From Sporosarcina sp. ACRSM (GTDB lineage Bacteria; Bacillota; Bacilli; Bacillales_A; Planococcaceae): a DNA stretch of 64,000 nt. Location: assembly GCF_022346545.1 (NCBI RefSeq), contig NZ_JAKRNU010000015.1:1-64000 (forward strand). Reading direction: 5' to 3'. Positions 24,175-32,950 of the stretch are shown one piece after another. The notes beneath the pieces were generated by a model. It did not search any database and was not told where the DNA came from. It saw only the letters and a list, made by a program, of their open reading frames with translations. Each line of letters begins with the position of its first letter. Within the stretch, counting starts at the first letter, position 1. A program made the translations under genes and the position numbers.

Positions 24175-24939
24175 ATGTCAGGCATCTGGTTGGCGCTTCA
24201 GTTTTTCACATCCGTTCCGATTAACAAAGAATTACCGCTTGGTCGAAAAGAAGTGACGGGCATGTATATGGCGCTTCCCTTTGTTGGAGCTGCCATTGGG
24301 CTTGTCATGTATACAGTGTCTGCTGTCATGCATGAATGGCTTGGTATGGGTTCGCTTTTGACCGCGGTTTTCATCGTGCTCGCGGGCATCGTGTTAACGG
24401 GTGGCTTGCATCTGGATGGCTGGGCCGATATGGGGGATGCTTTCTTCTCTTACAAAGATCGTGAACAGCGGCTTGCTATTTTGGAGGATCCGCGACTTGG
24501 AGCGTTCGGAACGATGGCGCTGGTGTTGTTGATTGTTGTGAAGATCGCATTGTTCAATGAGCTATTGTTGCGCGGAGATCTATCATGGATTGTATTGCTG
24601 ACCATTCCCTTGCTGGCAAGAGCAGGAATGAACATCTATTTCGCAACGGAGCGTTTGGCGAAAAACAAAGGTCTTGCTCATTTTTTTCAAGAAAAGATGT
24701 CAGGAAAAACGGTTGTGGTCAGTTCGTTGATCATTTCGGCTGTCACTTTGCTCTTTCTTGGGCTAGCAATGGGGACAATTTCTGTTCCGCTCGCTTTGGC
24801 GATGCTGCTTTTTGTGGGCATCTTTCTTTATCGGAAATGGTCGCTCCGGCATTTTGGCGGGGTAACCGGCGACTTATGCGGCGCATTCATAGAAGGAATG
24901 GAGGCATTATTATGGCTGACCGTTTTGTGCTTTTCTTGA
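24175..24939 (+). CDS. cobS: Adenosylcobinamide-GDP ribazoletransferase (cobalamin synthase)
   Basis: Joins GDP-cobinamide and alpha-ribazole (phosphate) in the membrane, the last assembly step. A 254-residue protein with six to seven hydrophobic segments and the signature GGLHLDGWADMGDAFF from residue 76, then DPRLGAFGTMALVL and GGVTGDLCGAFIE. GGAGGTGAGGAG precedes the ATG. Confidence 0.95.
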   Translation: MSGIWLALQFFTSVPINKELPLGRKEVTGMYMALPFVGAAIGLVMYTVSAVMHEWLGMGSLLTAVFIVLAGIVLTGGLHLDGWADMGDAFFSYKDREQRLAILEDPRLGAFGTMALVLLIVVKIALFNELLLRGDLSWIVLLTIPLLARAGMNIYFATERLAKNKGLAHFFQEKMSGKTVVVSSLIISAVTLLFLGLAMGTISVPLALAMLLFVGIFLYRKWSLRHFGGVTGDLCGAFIEGMEALLWLTVLCFS

Positions 24940-25502
24940 TTCGCCATTTGCCGACGCAGGGGAATCAGGAGCGGAAGTACATCGGGTGGACGGACGAACC
25001 GATACTCGAAACGGCAATCGAACAGCAGTGTCTGATCACCGCCTCAACCGTTTTCGGCAGCGATCTCATACGGACCCGGCAAAGTGCTGCAGTCTACTTT
25101 CCAGACGCAACATTTATAGCGGATTCCCGTTGGCGTGAATGCCATTTTGGGATTTTTGAAGGGAAAACGTATGCAGACCTTGAAAAGGATGAGGACTATC
25201 GAAGCTGGATAGAGGATCCGGAAAGGAATCGGCCACCAAAGGGCGAAAGTTTGGCGCAAGTGAAGAAGAGGGTGCTGTCCGTAGTCAAGGAAATGCCGAA
25301 CTACGCGGTCATCCTAACGCACGGCGGTCCGATCCGTGTCCTGTTAACCGCTTTTTCACAGGAGAACAAAGCATTCTGGTCATGGGATGTCCCGCATGGT
25401 GCCGCCTATCGGCTGGAATGGGACAATGCAACGGCGTTTAAGGAGGGGAGAGCGTGCACATCTATATCGGCGGTGCCCATAACGGCAAACGGGCTTACGT
25501 GA
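24912..25502 (+). CDS. cobC: Histidine phosphatase, probable alpha-ribazole-phosphate phosphatase
   Basis: A 196-residue phosphoglycerate-mutase-superfamily enzyme: the catalytic RHLPTQGN (His 12) replaces the usual RHGxTxxN, with SDLIRTRQSA and the second catalytic His in THGGPIRVL. In this operon it most likely removes the phosphate of alpha-ribazole or cobalamin phosphate. The ATG follows GGAATGGAGGC and overlaps cobS by 28 bases; the 3' end overlaps the next gene by 49 bases. Confidence 0.85.
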   Translation: MADRFVLFLIRHLPTQGNQERKYIGWTDEPILETAIEQQCLITASTVFGSDLIRTRQSAAVYFPDATFIADSRWRECHFGIFEGKTYADLEKDEDYRSWIEDPERNRPPKGESLAQVKKRVLSVVKEMPNYAVILTHGGPIRVLLTAFSQENKAFWSWDVPHGAAYRLEWDNATAFKEGRACTSISAVPITANGLT

Positions 25503-25855
25503 AAAAGTGGTTAGCCTCCCGGGAAAGTGAATGGTTTGATGGAAATTTGCCAGACGGAAGGGATGCTGAGAATAGTGTCGGTGTCCTTGTCTTGGCAGGT
25601 CTTGAAAAATGGTTAGCCACTGAGGATATACCGGAGGAAGAAGCGGTTGCCCGGGTGATGGAAGTGATCCGCAACCGGGAAGTCATCATCATTTTGACCG
25701 ATATCGGCAGGGGAATTGTACCAATAGACGGGAAACAGCGCCAATTGCGCGATACTTGCGGACGGCTCTACCAACGGCTGATCGGCGAAGCGGAAGAAGT
25801 GACACGCATCTGGTACGGCATTCCACAGATTCTAAAGAAAAGGGGAGAAGGTTAA
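25454..25855 (+). CDS. Divergent short CobU-like protein
   Basis: A 133-residue protein that resembles CobU over its ends. It has an N-terminal IYIGGAHNGKRAYVKKWL in the place of the P-loop, and a C-terminal TDIGRGIVPIDGKQRQLRD and GRLYQRLIGEAEEV stretch, which is close to the GxGIVP block of CobU. The central guanylyl-accepting His block is not visible. It may complement the CobU half of the fusion protein, whose C terminus lacks GIVP, or may be non-catalytic. Start is GTG with AAGGAGGGGAGA upstream, inside the cobC 3' end. Confidence 0.7.
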   Translation: MHIYIGGAHNGKRAYVKKWLASRESEWFDGNLPDGRDAENSVGVLVLAGLEKWLATEDIPEEEAVARVMEVIRNREVIIILTDIGRGIVPIDGKQRQLRDTCGRLYQRLIGEAEEVTRIWYGIPQILKKRGEG

Positions 25856-26436
25856 TGAAAATTTACACACGTACAGGAGATAAAGGGAAAACGAGTTTAA
25901 TTGGCGGCCGCGTCGACAAAGACAGCCTCCGTGTCGAAGCCTATGGCACGATGGATGAATTGAATTCATTCGTCGGAAAAGCGATGACGGAACTCGATCC
26001 GGGCATTTTCAAGGATTTGCTGGAAGACTTGGAAACGATCCAAAACGAATTATTCGATGGCGGCGGTGATCTCGCCAATGTCATGAAAGAACGTCATTAT
26101 AAATTGGGGGAGGAACCGATCGAAGTAATGGAGCAGCGCATCGATCAGCTAATGGAAGAAGCGCCGCCTTTGGAAAAATTCATCCTGCCGGGAGGTTCAC
26201 CGGCTGCCGCGACGCTTCATATCGCCCGGACTGTGGCAAGGCGGGCAGAACGACAAACGGTGTCGTTAATGAAAGCGGAAGAAGACGTTCCGGCTGTCGT
26301 GCAGCGCTATTTAAATAGACTTTCGGATTATCTTTTCGTAGCGGCGCGTATTGTCAACGCACGACTCAATGTCCCGGATAATGAATACGTCAGAAGCGCG
26401 AAAGTGTTCCGGACAGATACGAAAAAGGGCGAGTGA
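25855..26436 (+). CDS. pduO: Cob(I)alamin adenosyltransferase, PduO type
   Basis: Transfers the adenosyl group of ATP to reduced cobalt. A 193-residue PduO/MMAB-family protein: MKIYTRTGDKGKTSLIGG ATP-binding start, YGTMDELNSFVG, FILPGGSPAAATLHIARTVARRAER and the C-terminal RLSDYLFVAARIVN. The ATG shares one base with the previous stop; AGGGGAGAAGG upstream. Confidence 0.95.
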   Translation: MKIYTRTGDKGKTSLIGGRVDKDSLRVEAYGTMDELNSFVGKAMTELDPGIFKDLLEDLETIQNELFDGGGDLANVMKERHYKLGEEPIEVMEQRIDQLMEEAPPLEKFILPGGSPAAATLHIARTVARRAERQTVSLMKAEEDVPAVVQRYLNRLSDYLFVAARIVNARLNVPDNEYVRSAKVFRTDTKKGE

Positions 26437-26440
26437 CAAG

Positions 26441-26926
26441 ATGAAACTACAAAGACTCACATTGACAGCAATGTTCGCAGCGCTCTGTGCCATCGGCGGG
26501 CTTATCAAAATTCCGTCCGGCATCGGTTCCTTGGCGCTGGATACCGTTCCCGCGATCGTATCGGTCGCATTTTTACCACCTGTTTTCTCAGGTGCGGCAT
26601 CGTTGCTCGGTCATTTGGCATCCGCGCTGTACGCAGGGTTTCCATTAGGTCCATTTCATCTGCTCATTGCATGTGAAATGTTCGTCATCATTTTACTCTT
26701 TGCACGCCTGCACAGAGCAGGGCATCATGTGCTGAAATGGCTATTTTTCATTATTGCTAATGGCTTGCTTGCACCGTTGCCGTTTTATTTCCTTGTCTCG
26801 CCGGCGTTTTTCTTTGGCGCATTGCCCGCTATTCTTGTTGCGACGATCTTGAACGCTGGAGTCGCTGCCCTCGTCATTCCAGCGCTTCGGCATGTTTCTT
26901 CTAGTAGGGTGGGGATTCAACGGTGA
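26441..26926 (+). CDS. cblT: ECF transporter substrate-binding (S) component, CblT-like
   Basis: A 161-residue membrane protein with five to six helices and the S-component style N terminus MKLQRLTLTAMFAALCAIGG. Placed directly before a CblS-like gene in a B12 operon, it most likely is CblT, reported in Geobacillus and Listeria to take up alpha-ribazole. The energising ECF ATPases and T component are not in this window and would be shared. Substrate is inferred from context only. Confidence 0.75.
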   Translation: MKLQRLTLTAMFAALCAIGGLIKIPSGIGSLALDTVPAIVSVAFLPPVFSGAASLLGHLASALYAGFPLGPFHLLIACEMFVIILLFARLHRAGHHVLKWLFFIIANGLLAPLPFYFLVSPAFFFGALPAILVATILNAGVAALVIPALRHVSSSRVGIQR

Positions 26927-27606
26927 GGAATGCAATCGACATTGGCAACGGGTTGATCATCACGACGGATAATTCAGGCGGCATCGGTGAAAAGCCAGGG
27001 GACTTGGTTACTGTACCCGATCGGTTCACCGCCTATTTTGCCGCCCGTGTTGCCTTGCTTGAACAATGGGCGGCGCAAGCCGAACCGATCTCCATTTTGC
27101 TTCATAATTTCAGCGGAAGCACCAGTTGGGAAAAATATGTCGCGGGCATCCACGATTTATTCACTGAAGCAGGTCTTCAAACGCCGCCGATCAGCGGCAG
27201 TTCAGAAACGAATATGACGCTTCTGCAATCCGCGATGGTTGTTACAATTATCGGTCGAACGAGTGAGCAACCAATCGATGAGGAAGTGAAATGGTTCACA
27301 TACGGCATCCCCCTCGTCGGGAATGAAGTGTTGAACCGCGCCGCTGACATCGCCTCCATGCGCGTATTGAAAGAAGCGATGGAAATCGGGCTCATTCAAC
27401 AACTATGGCCTGTTGGATCACGGGGTATCTTGGAAGAAGTCCGTTCCATGGTAGATAATGAAACGGCAAACGTCGAATCCGAATTGGATATCACCAAAAC
27501 CGCCGGACCATCCACCGTCGTCCTCCTTGCCATCCCAACAACCAGAATAGAAAAAGCCAAAACATTTTTTGGAGCACTACTCAGGGAATTAAACATCTAC
27601 ATTTAA
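26923..27606 (+). CDS. cblS: Probable alpha-ribazole kinase CblS (PurM/ThiL-like)
   Basis: A 227-residue protein with an AIR-synthase-like ATP-binding start, TTDNSGGIGEKPGDLVTVP (residues 14-32), followed by YFAARVALLEQWA. CblS phosphorylates alpha-ribazole to the phosphate used by CobS, bypassing CobT. The assignment rests on this motif plus its position after CblT and at the end of the B12 operon. GTG start overlaps the cblT stop by four bases. Last gene of the operon. Confidence 0.7.
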   Translation: MRNAIDIGNGLIITTDNSGGIGEKPGDLVTVPDRFTAYFAARVALLEQWAAQAEPISILLHNFSGSTSWEKYVAGIHDLFTEAGLQTPPISGSSETNMTLLQSAMVVTIIGRTSEQPIDEEVKWFTYGIPLVGNEVLNRAADIASMRVLKEAMEIGLIQQLWPVGSRGILEEVRSMVDNETANVESELDITKTAGPSTVVLLAIPTTRIEKAKTFFGALLRELNIYI

Positions 27607-27636
27607 CACCTGCGCCGCCAGCGCAGGTGTTTTTGC
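27607..27636 (+). terminator. Terminator of the B12 operon
   Basis: CACCTGCGC and GCGCAGGTG pair perfectly around a 5-base loop and are followed by TTTTTG, directly after the cblS stop. Confidence 0.92.
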
Positions 27637-27661
27637 ATGGAATCAATCAAAAATCAACCAA

Positions 27662-28238
27662 TCGCTCATAACTCCCATCGCCGCGCTCAAATTCATATTA
27701 TGGCGCCCAAACTCTATTGTGCGTGCTCAAAGCTTGTGTTAGGCGCTCAAACTTTGCGTCAGCCGCTCAAACAGACAGCGTAGCGCTCAAACTTTGCGTC
27801 AGCCGCTCAAACAGACAGCGTAGCGCTCAAACTTTGCGTCAGCCGCTCAAACAGACAGCGTAGCGCTCAAACTTTGCGTCAGCCGCTCAAACAGACAGCG
27901 CAACGCTCAAACATGCCCATGCAACGCTCAAAACGGTTTCCAAGCGCTCAAAGCATGTCGCTTCACGCTCAAAGTATCACTCAAGTGCTCAAAGACATGG
28001 CACTCACGCTCAATGTGTTGTTCAAGCGCTCAAAGTCTATCCCCGCGCGCTCAAAGCAGCATCCAAGTGATCAAAAGCACCGCCGCGCTCAAACTATCGT
28101 CTCAAGCGCTCAAACAGACGGCACAACGCTCAAACTTTGCGTCAGCCGCTCAAACATGGCTATGCAGCGCTCAAAACGGTTTCCAAGCGCTCAAAGCATG
28201 TCACCTCACGCTCACCCCCCCACCAACAGCGCTCAAAA
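27662..28238 (+). repeat. Large GCTCAAA repeat array
   Basis: The longest array in the window: roughly 28 GCGCTCAAA-like cores at 20-base spacing, all in + orientation. It includes a perfect 40-base unit (CGCTCAAACTTTGCGTCAGC then CGCTCAAACAGACAGCGTAG) present four times around 27750-27910. It also holds a duplicated segment containing AACGGTTTCCAAGCGCTCAA at about 27930 and again at about 28170. It separates the B12 operon from the fatty-acid cluster. Open frames through it are repeat artefacts. Confidence 0.9.
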
Positions 28239-28286
28239 ATCCCCTCCCCAATTGTAAGAATTTCCCCACTCGCAAAGAATTCTCTA

Positions 28287-28315
28287 TTGACTGAATGATC
28301 ATTCATATTTAAACT
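28287..28315 (+). promoter_or_regulatory. fadF promoter with FadR-type operator
   Basis: TTGACT, 17-base spacer, TAAACT. The 14-base perfect palindrome TGAATGATCATTCA (28292-28305) overlaps the -35 box and fills the spacer; it matches the TGAATGA...TCATTCA operator of Bacillus FadR. The TetR-family regulator encoded at the end of the cluster is the likely ligand. Confidence 0.75.
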
Positions 28316-28413
28316 ATAAATAAAGAGTCGACAGAATAATAATTCTAAAGTATTATATTCTGAACATTTAAACACAAGGGGCACTCACAGAATGGAAAAG
28401 GGGGAGGAGACGA

Positions 28414-30564
28414 ATGGGAGGATTGCTCATTGCCAACTGGATATTGTTTCTCCTAGTGACGGCATATGCATTAGCGTTATTCACCTATTTGATCAAAACA
28501 CGCGTTCAATTTATCAAACTTGGGCGCAAAGAAGAGTTTGATCAAAATGTAAAAGAACGGCTTCGGAAAATTTGGGTGTATGTTTTCGGACAGAAGAAGT
28601 TGTTGAAAGACAAAAAGAGTGGGACGATCCATGTCATGTTTTTCTATGGATTCATCCTCGTTCAATTCGGAGCGATCGATTTAATATGGAAAGGGCTGAA
28701 ACCGGGTTCACACTTGCCGTTCGGTCCGGTGTATCCGGCATTCACTTTCTTTCAGGAAATTGTCGCGCTCATGATTCTCATTGCGGTCGTGTGGGCATTC
28801 CATCGCCGTTACATTGAGAAATTGGTTCGTCTGAAGCGGGGTTGGAAATCTGGACTTGTCTTGATTTTCATTGGGGGACTCATGCTTTCAACTTTACTGG
28901 CGAACGGGATGAATTTGATCTGGCAAGGGCATGAAACGACTTGGTCGGAGCCGATTGCTTCAACAATCGCCACCGTATTCAGCTTCCTGCCGGAAACGGG
29001 GGCGGCGGCTGTATTCTTTGCTGCCTGGTGGGTGCATTTACTCATTTTACTGACGTTCCTCGTTTACGTACCGCAATCGAAGCACGCGCATTTGATTGCA
29101 GGGCCTGCCAATGTGTATTTTCATAGACTTGACCATGCAGGGACGTTGAAGCCGATCGACTTCGAGGCGTTGGAAAATATCGAAGATGAAGAGGAAATGC
29201 CTGCACTTGGGGTAGGGAAAATCACGGATTTCACGCAGTCGCAAATGATCGACTTCTACGCTTGTGTAGAATGCGGGCGCTGTACAAATATGTGTCCAGC
29301 TTCCGGGACAGGCAAAATGCTTTCCCCGATGGACTTGATTACGAAACTTCGAGATAACTTGACGAACCATGGGGCACTCGTCACCAAGCAGAAACCATGG
29401 GTACCGACTTTCGCTTTCAACCAGACGAAAGGAAACCAGATCGCATTGGCTGCGGGACTTGAAGGGGTTTCGTTGGATGAGATTTACAGCCCATCTCTTA
29501 TCGGCGATGTTATTACAGAAGAAGAGATTTGGGCATGTACGACTTGCCGGAACTGTGAAGACCAATGCCCGGTTATGAACGAACACGTCGACAAAATTAT
29601 CGACCTTCGCCGTTATCTTGTCATGACGGAAGGGAAAATGGATGCGGATGCGCAGCGTGCGATGACCAACATCGAACGTCAAGGAAATCCATGGGGGCTG
29701 AATCGGAAAGAAAAAGAAAACTGGCGCGATGCTAATCCGGAGTTGCATATTCCGACGGTGAAAGAAATGAAAAAAGCGGATGAGGAATTCGAGTATCTAT
29801 TCTGGGTTGGCTCGATGGGGGCTTTTGACAACCGTTCGCAAAAGATCGCCCTGTCATTCGCCCATCTTCTGAACGAGGCAGGCGTCAAGTTTGCGATTTT
29901 AGGCAATAAAGAAAAGAACTCCGGTGATACACCGCGCCGTCTAGGGAATGAGTTTTTATTCCAAGAGCTGGCGACTGCGAACATTGGGGAATTCGAAAAA
30001 GCGGGTGTCACAAAAATCGTCACCATCGACCCGCATGCGTACAATATCTTTAAAAATGAATACCCGGATTTCGGATTCAAAGCGGAAGTTGTCCATCATA
30101 CGGAACTACTGCATGAACTTGTTAGCCAAGGGAAGCTGAAGCCGCAACATGCAATCAATGAAACGATCACCTTCCATGATTCCTGCTATCTCGGCCGTTA
30201 CAACGATGTCTATGATCCACCTCGCGAAATTCTGAAATCCATCCCGGGGGTCAACCTCGTCGAGATGAAACGGAACCGCGAAGAAGGTATGTGCTGTGGA
30301 GCCGGTGGAGGTCTGATGTGGATGGAGGAAGATACGGGCCATCGCATTAACGTCGCACGGACGGAACAAGCTCTCGAAGTGAGCCCGGGCATCATCTCAT
30401 CCGGTTGTCCATACTGTCTGACAATGCTATCCGACGGGACGAAAGCGATTGAAGTGGAAGAATCCGTTGGCACTTATGATATTGCGGAACTGCTTGAGCG
30501 TTCCATTTTTGGAGAAGAGGAAGAACAGCTTGTCGAAGAACAAGAAGAAACGGTTTTGCAATAA
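28414..30564 (+). CDS. fadF: Membrane iron-sulfur oxidoreductase FadF (heterodisulfide reductase-like)
   Basis: A 716-residue protein thought to link acyl-CoA dehydrogenase electrons to the quinone pool during fatty-acid oxidation. The N-terminal third has about six membrane helices like a nitrate-reductase gamma/HdrE domain. Two 4Fe-4S motifs follow, C284xxC287xxC290xxxC294 and C375xxC378xxC381xxxC385. The C terminus carries two CCG-type domains (HDSCYLGRYNDVYDPP and GMCCGAGGGLMW). Same position beside acdA and rpoE as ywjF in B. subtilis. GGGGGAGGAGACGA precedes the ATG. Confidence 0.93.
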   Translation: MGGLLIANWILFLLVTAYALALFTYLIKTRVQFIKLGRKEEFDQNVKERLRKIWVYVFGQKKLLKDKKSGTIHVMFFYGFILVQFGAIDLIWKGLKPGSHLPFGPVYPAFTFFQEIVALMILIAVVWAFHRRYIEKLVRLKRGWKSGLVLIFIGGLMLSTLLANGMNLIWQGHETTWSEPIASTIATVFSFLPETGAAAVFFAAWWVHLLILLTFLVYVPQSKHAHLIAGPANVYFHRLDHAGTLKPIDFEALENIEDEEEMPALGVGKITDFTQSQMIDFYACVECGRCTNMCPASGTGKMLSPMDLITKLRDNLTNHGALVTKQKPWVPTFAFNQTKGNQIALAAGLEGVSLDEIYSPSLIGDVITEEEIWACTTCRNCEDQCPVMNEHVDKIIDLRRYLVMTEGKMDADAQRAMTNIERQGNPWGLNRKEKENWRDANPELHIPTVKEMKKADEEFEYLFWVGSMGAFDNRSQKIALSFAHLLNEAGVKFAILGNKEKNSGDTPRRLGNEFLFQELATANIGEFEKAGVTKIVTIDPHAYNIFKNEYPDFGFKAEVVHHTELLHELVSQGKLKPQHAINETITFHDSCYLGRYNDVYDPPREILKSIPGVNLVEMKRNREEGMCCGAGGGLMWMEEDTGHRINVARTEQALEVSPGIISSGCPYCLTMLSDGTKAIEVEESVGTYDIAELLERSIFGEEEEQLVEEQEETVLQ

Positions 30565-30608
30565 GAAAGTGAAATATTGCGGAACTATCAGTATTATCAT
30601 ATAATTGG

Positions 30609-30638
30609 GGTAGGGAGTGGAAGTACTCCCTATTTTCA
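30609..30638 (+). terminator. Possible terminator between fadF and the thiolase gene
   Basis: GGGAGT and ACTCCC around a 6-base loop followed by ATTTTC. Weak U-tract, so perhaps partial. Confidence 0.5.
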
Positions 30639-30649
30639 TAGAAAAATAT

Positions 30650-30663
30650 TGAGCGAGCGTTCA
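30650..30663. promoter_or_regulatory. TetR/FadR-like operator upstream of the thiolase gene
   Basis: TGAGCGAGCGTTCA is an imperfect palindrome of the same length and ends as the fadF operator. It lies 90 bases before the thiolase start. Likely bound by the local TetR regulator, though the inner bases differ from the fadF site. Confidence 0.5.
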
Positions 30664-30753
30664 GTCAAATAGGGCTTTTCTATTGTAGGCAAAGGCCAAA
30701 ATGAAATCATACAATGAATGAAAGCGTTACCACGTGATTTGGAGGCGAAGGGA

Positions 30754-31959
30754 ATGGCGAAAACAGTTATCGTGGATGGAGCACGGACACCTTTTACGAA
30801 ATTTGGTGGAGCATTGCAGAGCATGACGGCAAGCGATCTTGGGGGGATTGCCATCAAAGAGGCATTACAGCGCGCCGGGGTGAACGAACAAGAGGTCGAT
30901 GAAGTCATTTTTGGAACGGTTTTGCAGGGAGGGCAAGGGCAAATCCCGTCCCGCCAAGCGGCAACGAAAGCTGGATTGCCGTGGTCCGTCAAAACGGAAA
31001 CCGTTAACAAAGTCTGTGCATCCGGTATGCGCAGTGTGACGCTCGGCGATCAGCTCATCCGTTTGGGAGATGAAGCAGTCATCGTAGCGGGTGGCATGGA
31101 ATCCATGTCCAATGCTCCGTACTATTTACCGAAAGGAAGGTTCGGTTTGAAAATGGGCGACACCGAGCTTGTGGACGGCATGATCTACGATGGGCTTTCT
31201 TGTTCATTTTCCCACGATCGGGTCCATATGGGAACATACGGCAATCGGACGGCTGAACAACTTGAACTGACACGCGAACAGCAGGATGAATGGGCGTTGC
31301 GCAGTCATGAACGGGCAACGAAAGCAATCGAAGCTGGGCTTTTCGCTGAAGAAATCGTCACGGTGGAAATTCTGCAAAGGATAGGCAATCCGATCAGAGT
31401 CGATACGGATGAAGCGCCGCGCCGCGATACATCGCTTGCATCACTTGCGAAATTACGTCCTGCCTTCGGAAAAGACGGCACTATCACGGCGGGCAATGCG
31501 CCCGGCGTCAATGACGGGGCATGTGCACTCGTGTTGATGAATGAAGAACGAGCGCAACGAGAAGGGAGAACCCCGCTTGCGACAATTATCGCGCATGCGG
31601 AGCTATCCATCGAACCAGAGAATTTCCCGCAAACACCCGGATTGGTCATCAATAAACTGTTACAGAAAACAGGAAAGAAACTGGAAGAAGTCGATCTTTT
31701 TGAAATCAACGAAGCATTCGCGGCTGTCGCACTCGCCAGTTCGCAAATCGCAGGGCTTGATCCTGAAAAAGTGAATGTCAATGGTGGGGCTGTCGCACTT
31801 GGCCACCCGATTGGCGCAAGTGGGGCACGGATCATTTTAACATTAGCTTATGAATTGAAACGTCGTGGGGGCGGCATCGGAATTGCGGCAATCTGTTCAG
31901 GCGGCGGGCAAGGCGACGCCATTATGATCGAAGTGGCTGGCACTCCACGCAACCATTGA
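30754..31959 (+). CDS. fadA: Acetyl-CoA C-acyltransferase (thiolase)
   Basis: A 401-residue thiolase for the final cleavage of beta-oxidation (or acetoacetyl-CoA formation). Nucleophile Cys 88 in [10 protein letters not shown], then the C-terminal catalytic motifs [10 protein letters not shown] and CSGGGQGDA. The ATG chosen follows TTGGAGGCGAAGGG; an ATG twelve codons earlier lies before that site. MmgA/AtoB-type biosynthetic or degradative use cannot be settled from sequence; the neighbouring acyl-CoA dehydrogenases favour degradation. Confidence 0.92.
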   Translation: MAKTVIVDGARTPFTKFGGALQSMTASDLGGIAIKEALQRAGVNEQEVDEVIFGTVLQGGQGQIPSRQAATKAGLPWSVKTETVNKVCASGMRSVTLGDQLIRLGDEAVIVAGGMESMSNAPYYLPKGRFGLKMGDTELVDGMIYDGLSCSFSHDRVHMGTYGNRTAEQLELTREQQDEWALRSHERATKAIEAGLFAEEIVTVEILQRIGNPIRVDTDEAPRRDTSLASLAKLRPAFGKDGTITAGNAPGVNDGACALVLMNEERAQREGRTPLATIIAHAELSIEPENFPQTPGLVINKLLQKTGKKLEEVDLFEINEAFAAVALASSQIAGLDPEKVNVNGGAVALGHPIGASGARIILTLAYELKRRGGGIGIAAICSGGGQGDAIMIEVAGTPRNH

Positions 31960-31980
31960 TGGGAATAAGCCTTTAGTCAT

Positions 31981-32038
31981 CATTTGCAATCAAACTCCTA
32001 GCGAATGCAATCAAACAGTTGATAAGTGCAATCAAAGT
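31981..32038 (+). repeat. GCAATCAAAC repeat array, 21-base period
   Basis: Three cores (TTTGCAATCAAAC, AATGCAATCAAAC, AGTGCAATCAAAG) spaced by 21 bases between the thiolase and hydroxyacyl-CoA dehydrogenase genes, in + orientation. Same family as the array near 3.25 kb. A short GTGCC...GGCAC hairpin of the D type follows directly (32037-32053). Confidence 0.75.
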
Positions 32039-32083
32039 GCCAGCGACAGGCACGACAACAAATCAGACGGGGGAATGGAATAA

Positions 32084-32935
32084 ATGGAAATTAACAAAGT
32101 AATGGTCATCGGAGCGGGCCAAATGGGGAGCGGCATTGCCCAAGTATGCGCACAGGCAGGCTTCGCTGTGAAATTGAATGACGTTAAAGAGGAATTCTGC
32201 CAAAAAGGGCTGGCGGTCATTGCGAAAAATCTGGCCCGCAACGTTGAAAAGGGGCGCATGACGGAAGAAGAAAAAACGGCGATCCTCGGTCGTGTCAGCC
32301 CATCCCTTGATTTGCAAGATGCAGCGGACGTCGACATCGTCATCGAAGCGGCAGTTGAAAATATGGAAATCAAGCGCTCGATCTTCAGTCGACTTGATGA
32401 AATTGCACCGCAACACGCGATTCTTGCGTCCAACACTTCTTCATTGCCGATAACGGAAATCGCAGCCGCGACAACGCGTCCTGAAAAAGTGATCGGGATG
32501 CACTTCATGAACCCAGTACCGGTGATGAAATTGGTAGAAATCATCCGTGGTCTTGCAACGGCAGACGCAGTGTATCAAGCAGTCGAAAACATGACGGAGA
32601 AATTGTCCAAAACACCGGTTGAAGTGAATGATTTTCCAGGCTTCGTTTCCAACCGCATCCTTATGCCGATGATCAACGAAGCGATTTACACTTTGTATGA
32701 AGGCGTCGCCACAAAAGAAGCGATTGATGAAGTGATGAAGCTGGGCATGAATCACCCGATGGGACCGCTTCAACTGGCAGACTTTATCGGTTTGGACACT
32801 TGCTTATACATCATGGAAGTGTTGCATGAAGGATTCGGCGATTCAAAATACCGCCCATGTCCATTGCTTAGAAAATATGTATCGGCCGGTTGGTTAGGGA
32901 AAAAGTCCGGTCGCGGTTTCTACATCTACGAATAA
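32084..32935 (+). CDS. 3-hydroxybutyryl-CoA dehydrogenase
   Basis: A 283-residue NAD-dependent dehydrogenase (MmgB/Hbd type). Rossmann motif [17 protein letters not shown] at residues 9-25, the catalytic-region motif [15 protein letters not shown] (His near 141) and [15 protein letters not shown]. It oxidises 3-hydroxyacyl-CoA in the pathway formed with the flanking genes. GGGGGAATGGAATAA precedes the ATG; 15 bases separate it from the next gene. Confidence 0.94.
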   Translation: MEINKVMVIGAGQMGSGIAQVCAQAGFAVKLNDVKEEFCQKGLAVIAKNLARNVEKGRMTEEEKTAILGRVSPSLDLQDAADVDIVIEAAVENMEIKRSIFSRLDEIAPQHAILASNTSSLPITEIAAATTRPEKVIGMHFMNPVPVMKLVEIIRGLATADAVYQAVENMTEKLSKTPVEVNDFPGFVSNRILMPMINEAIYTLYEGVATKEAIDEVMKLGMNHPMGPLQLADFIGLDTCLYIMEVLHEGFGDSKYRPCPLLRKYVSAGWLGKKSGRGFYIYE

Positions 32936-32950
32936 AGGAGTTCGGATGCT

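Noticed and set aside
27662..28238. CRISPR array
   Set aside because: The repeated core is only about 10 bases, degenerate, and the spacing is 20 bases; CRISPR repeats are 24 bases or longer with 30-base spacers. No cas genes are nearby.
27874..28257. Open frame of 127 codons through the large array
   Set aside because: It arises from the repeat; the 20-base unit shifts frame, there is no ribosome site, and the protein is a low-complexity shadow.
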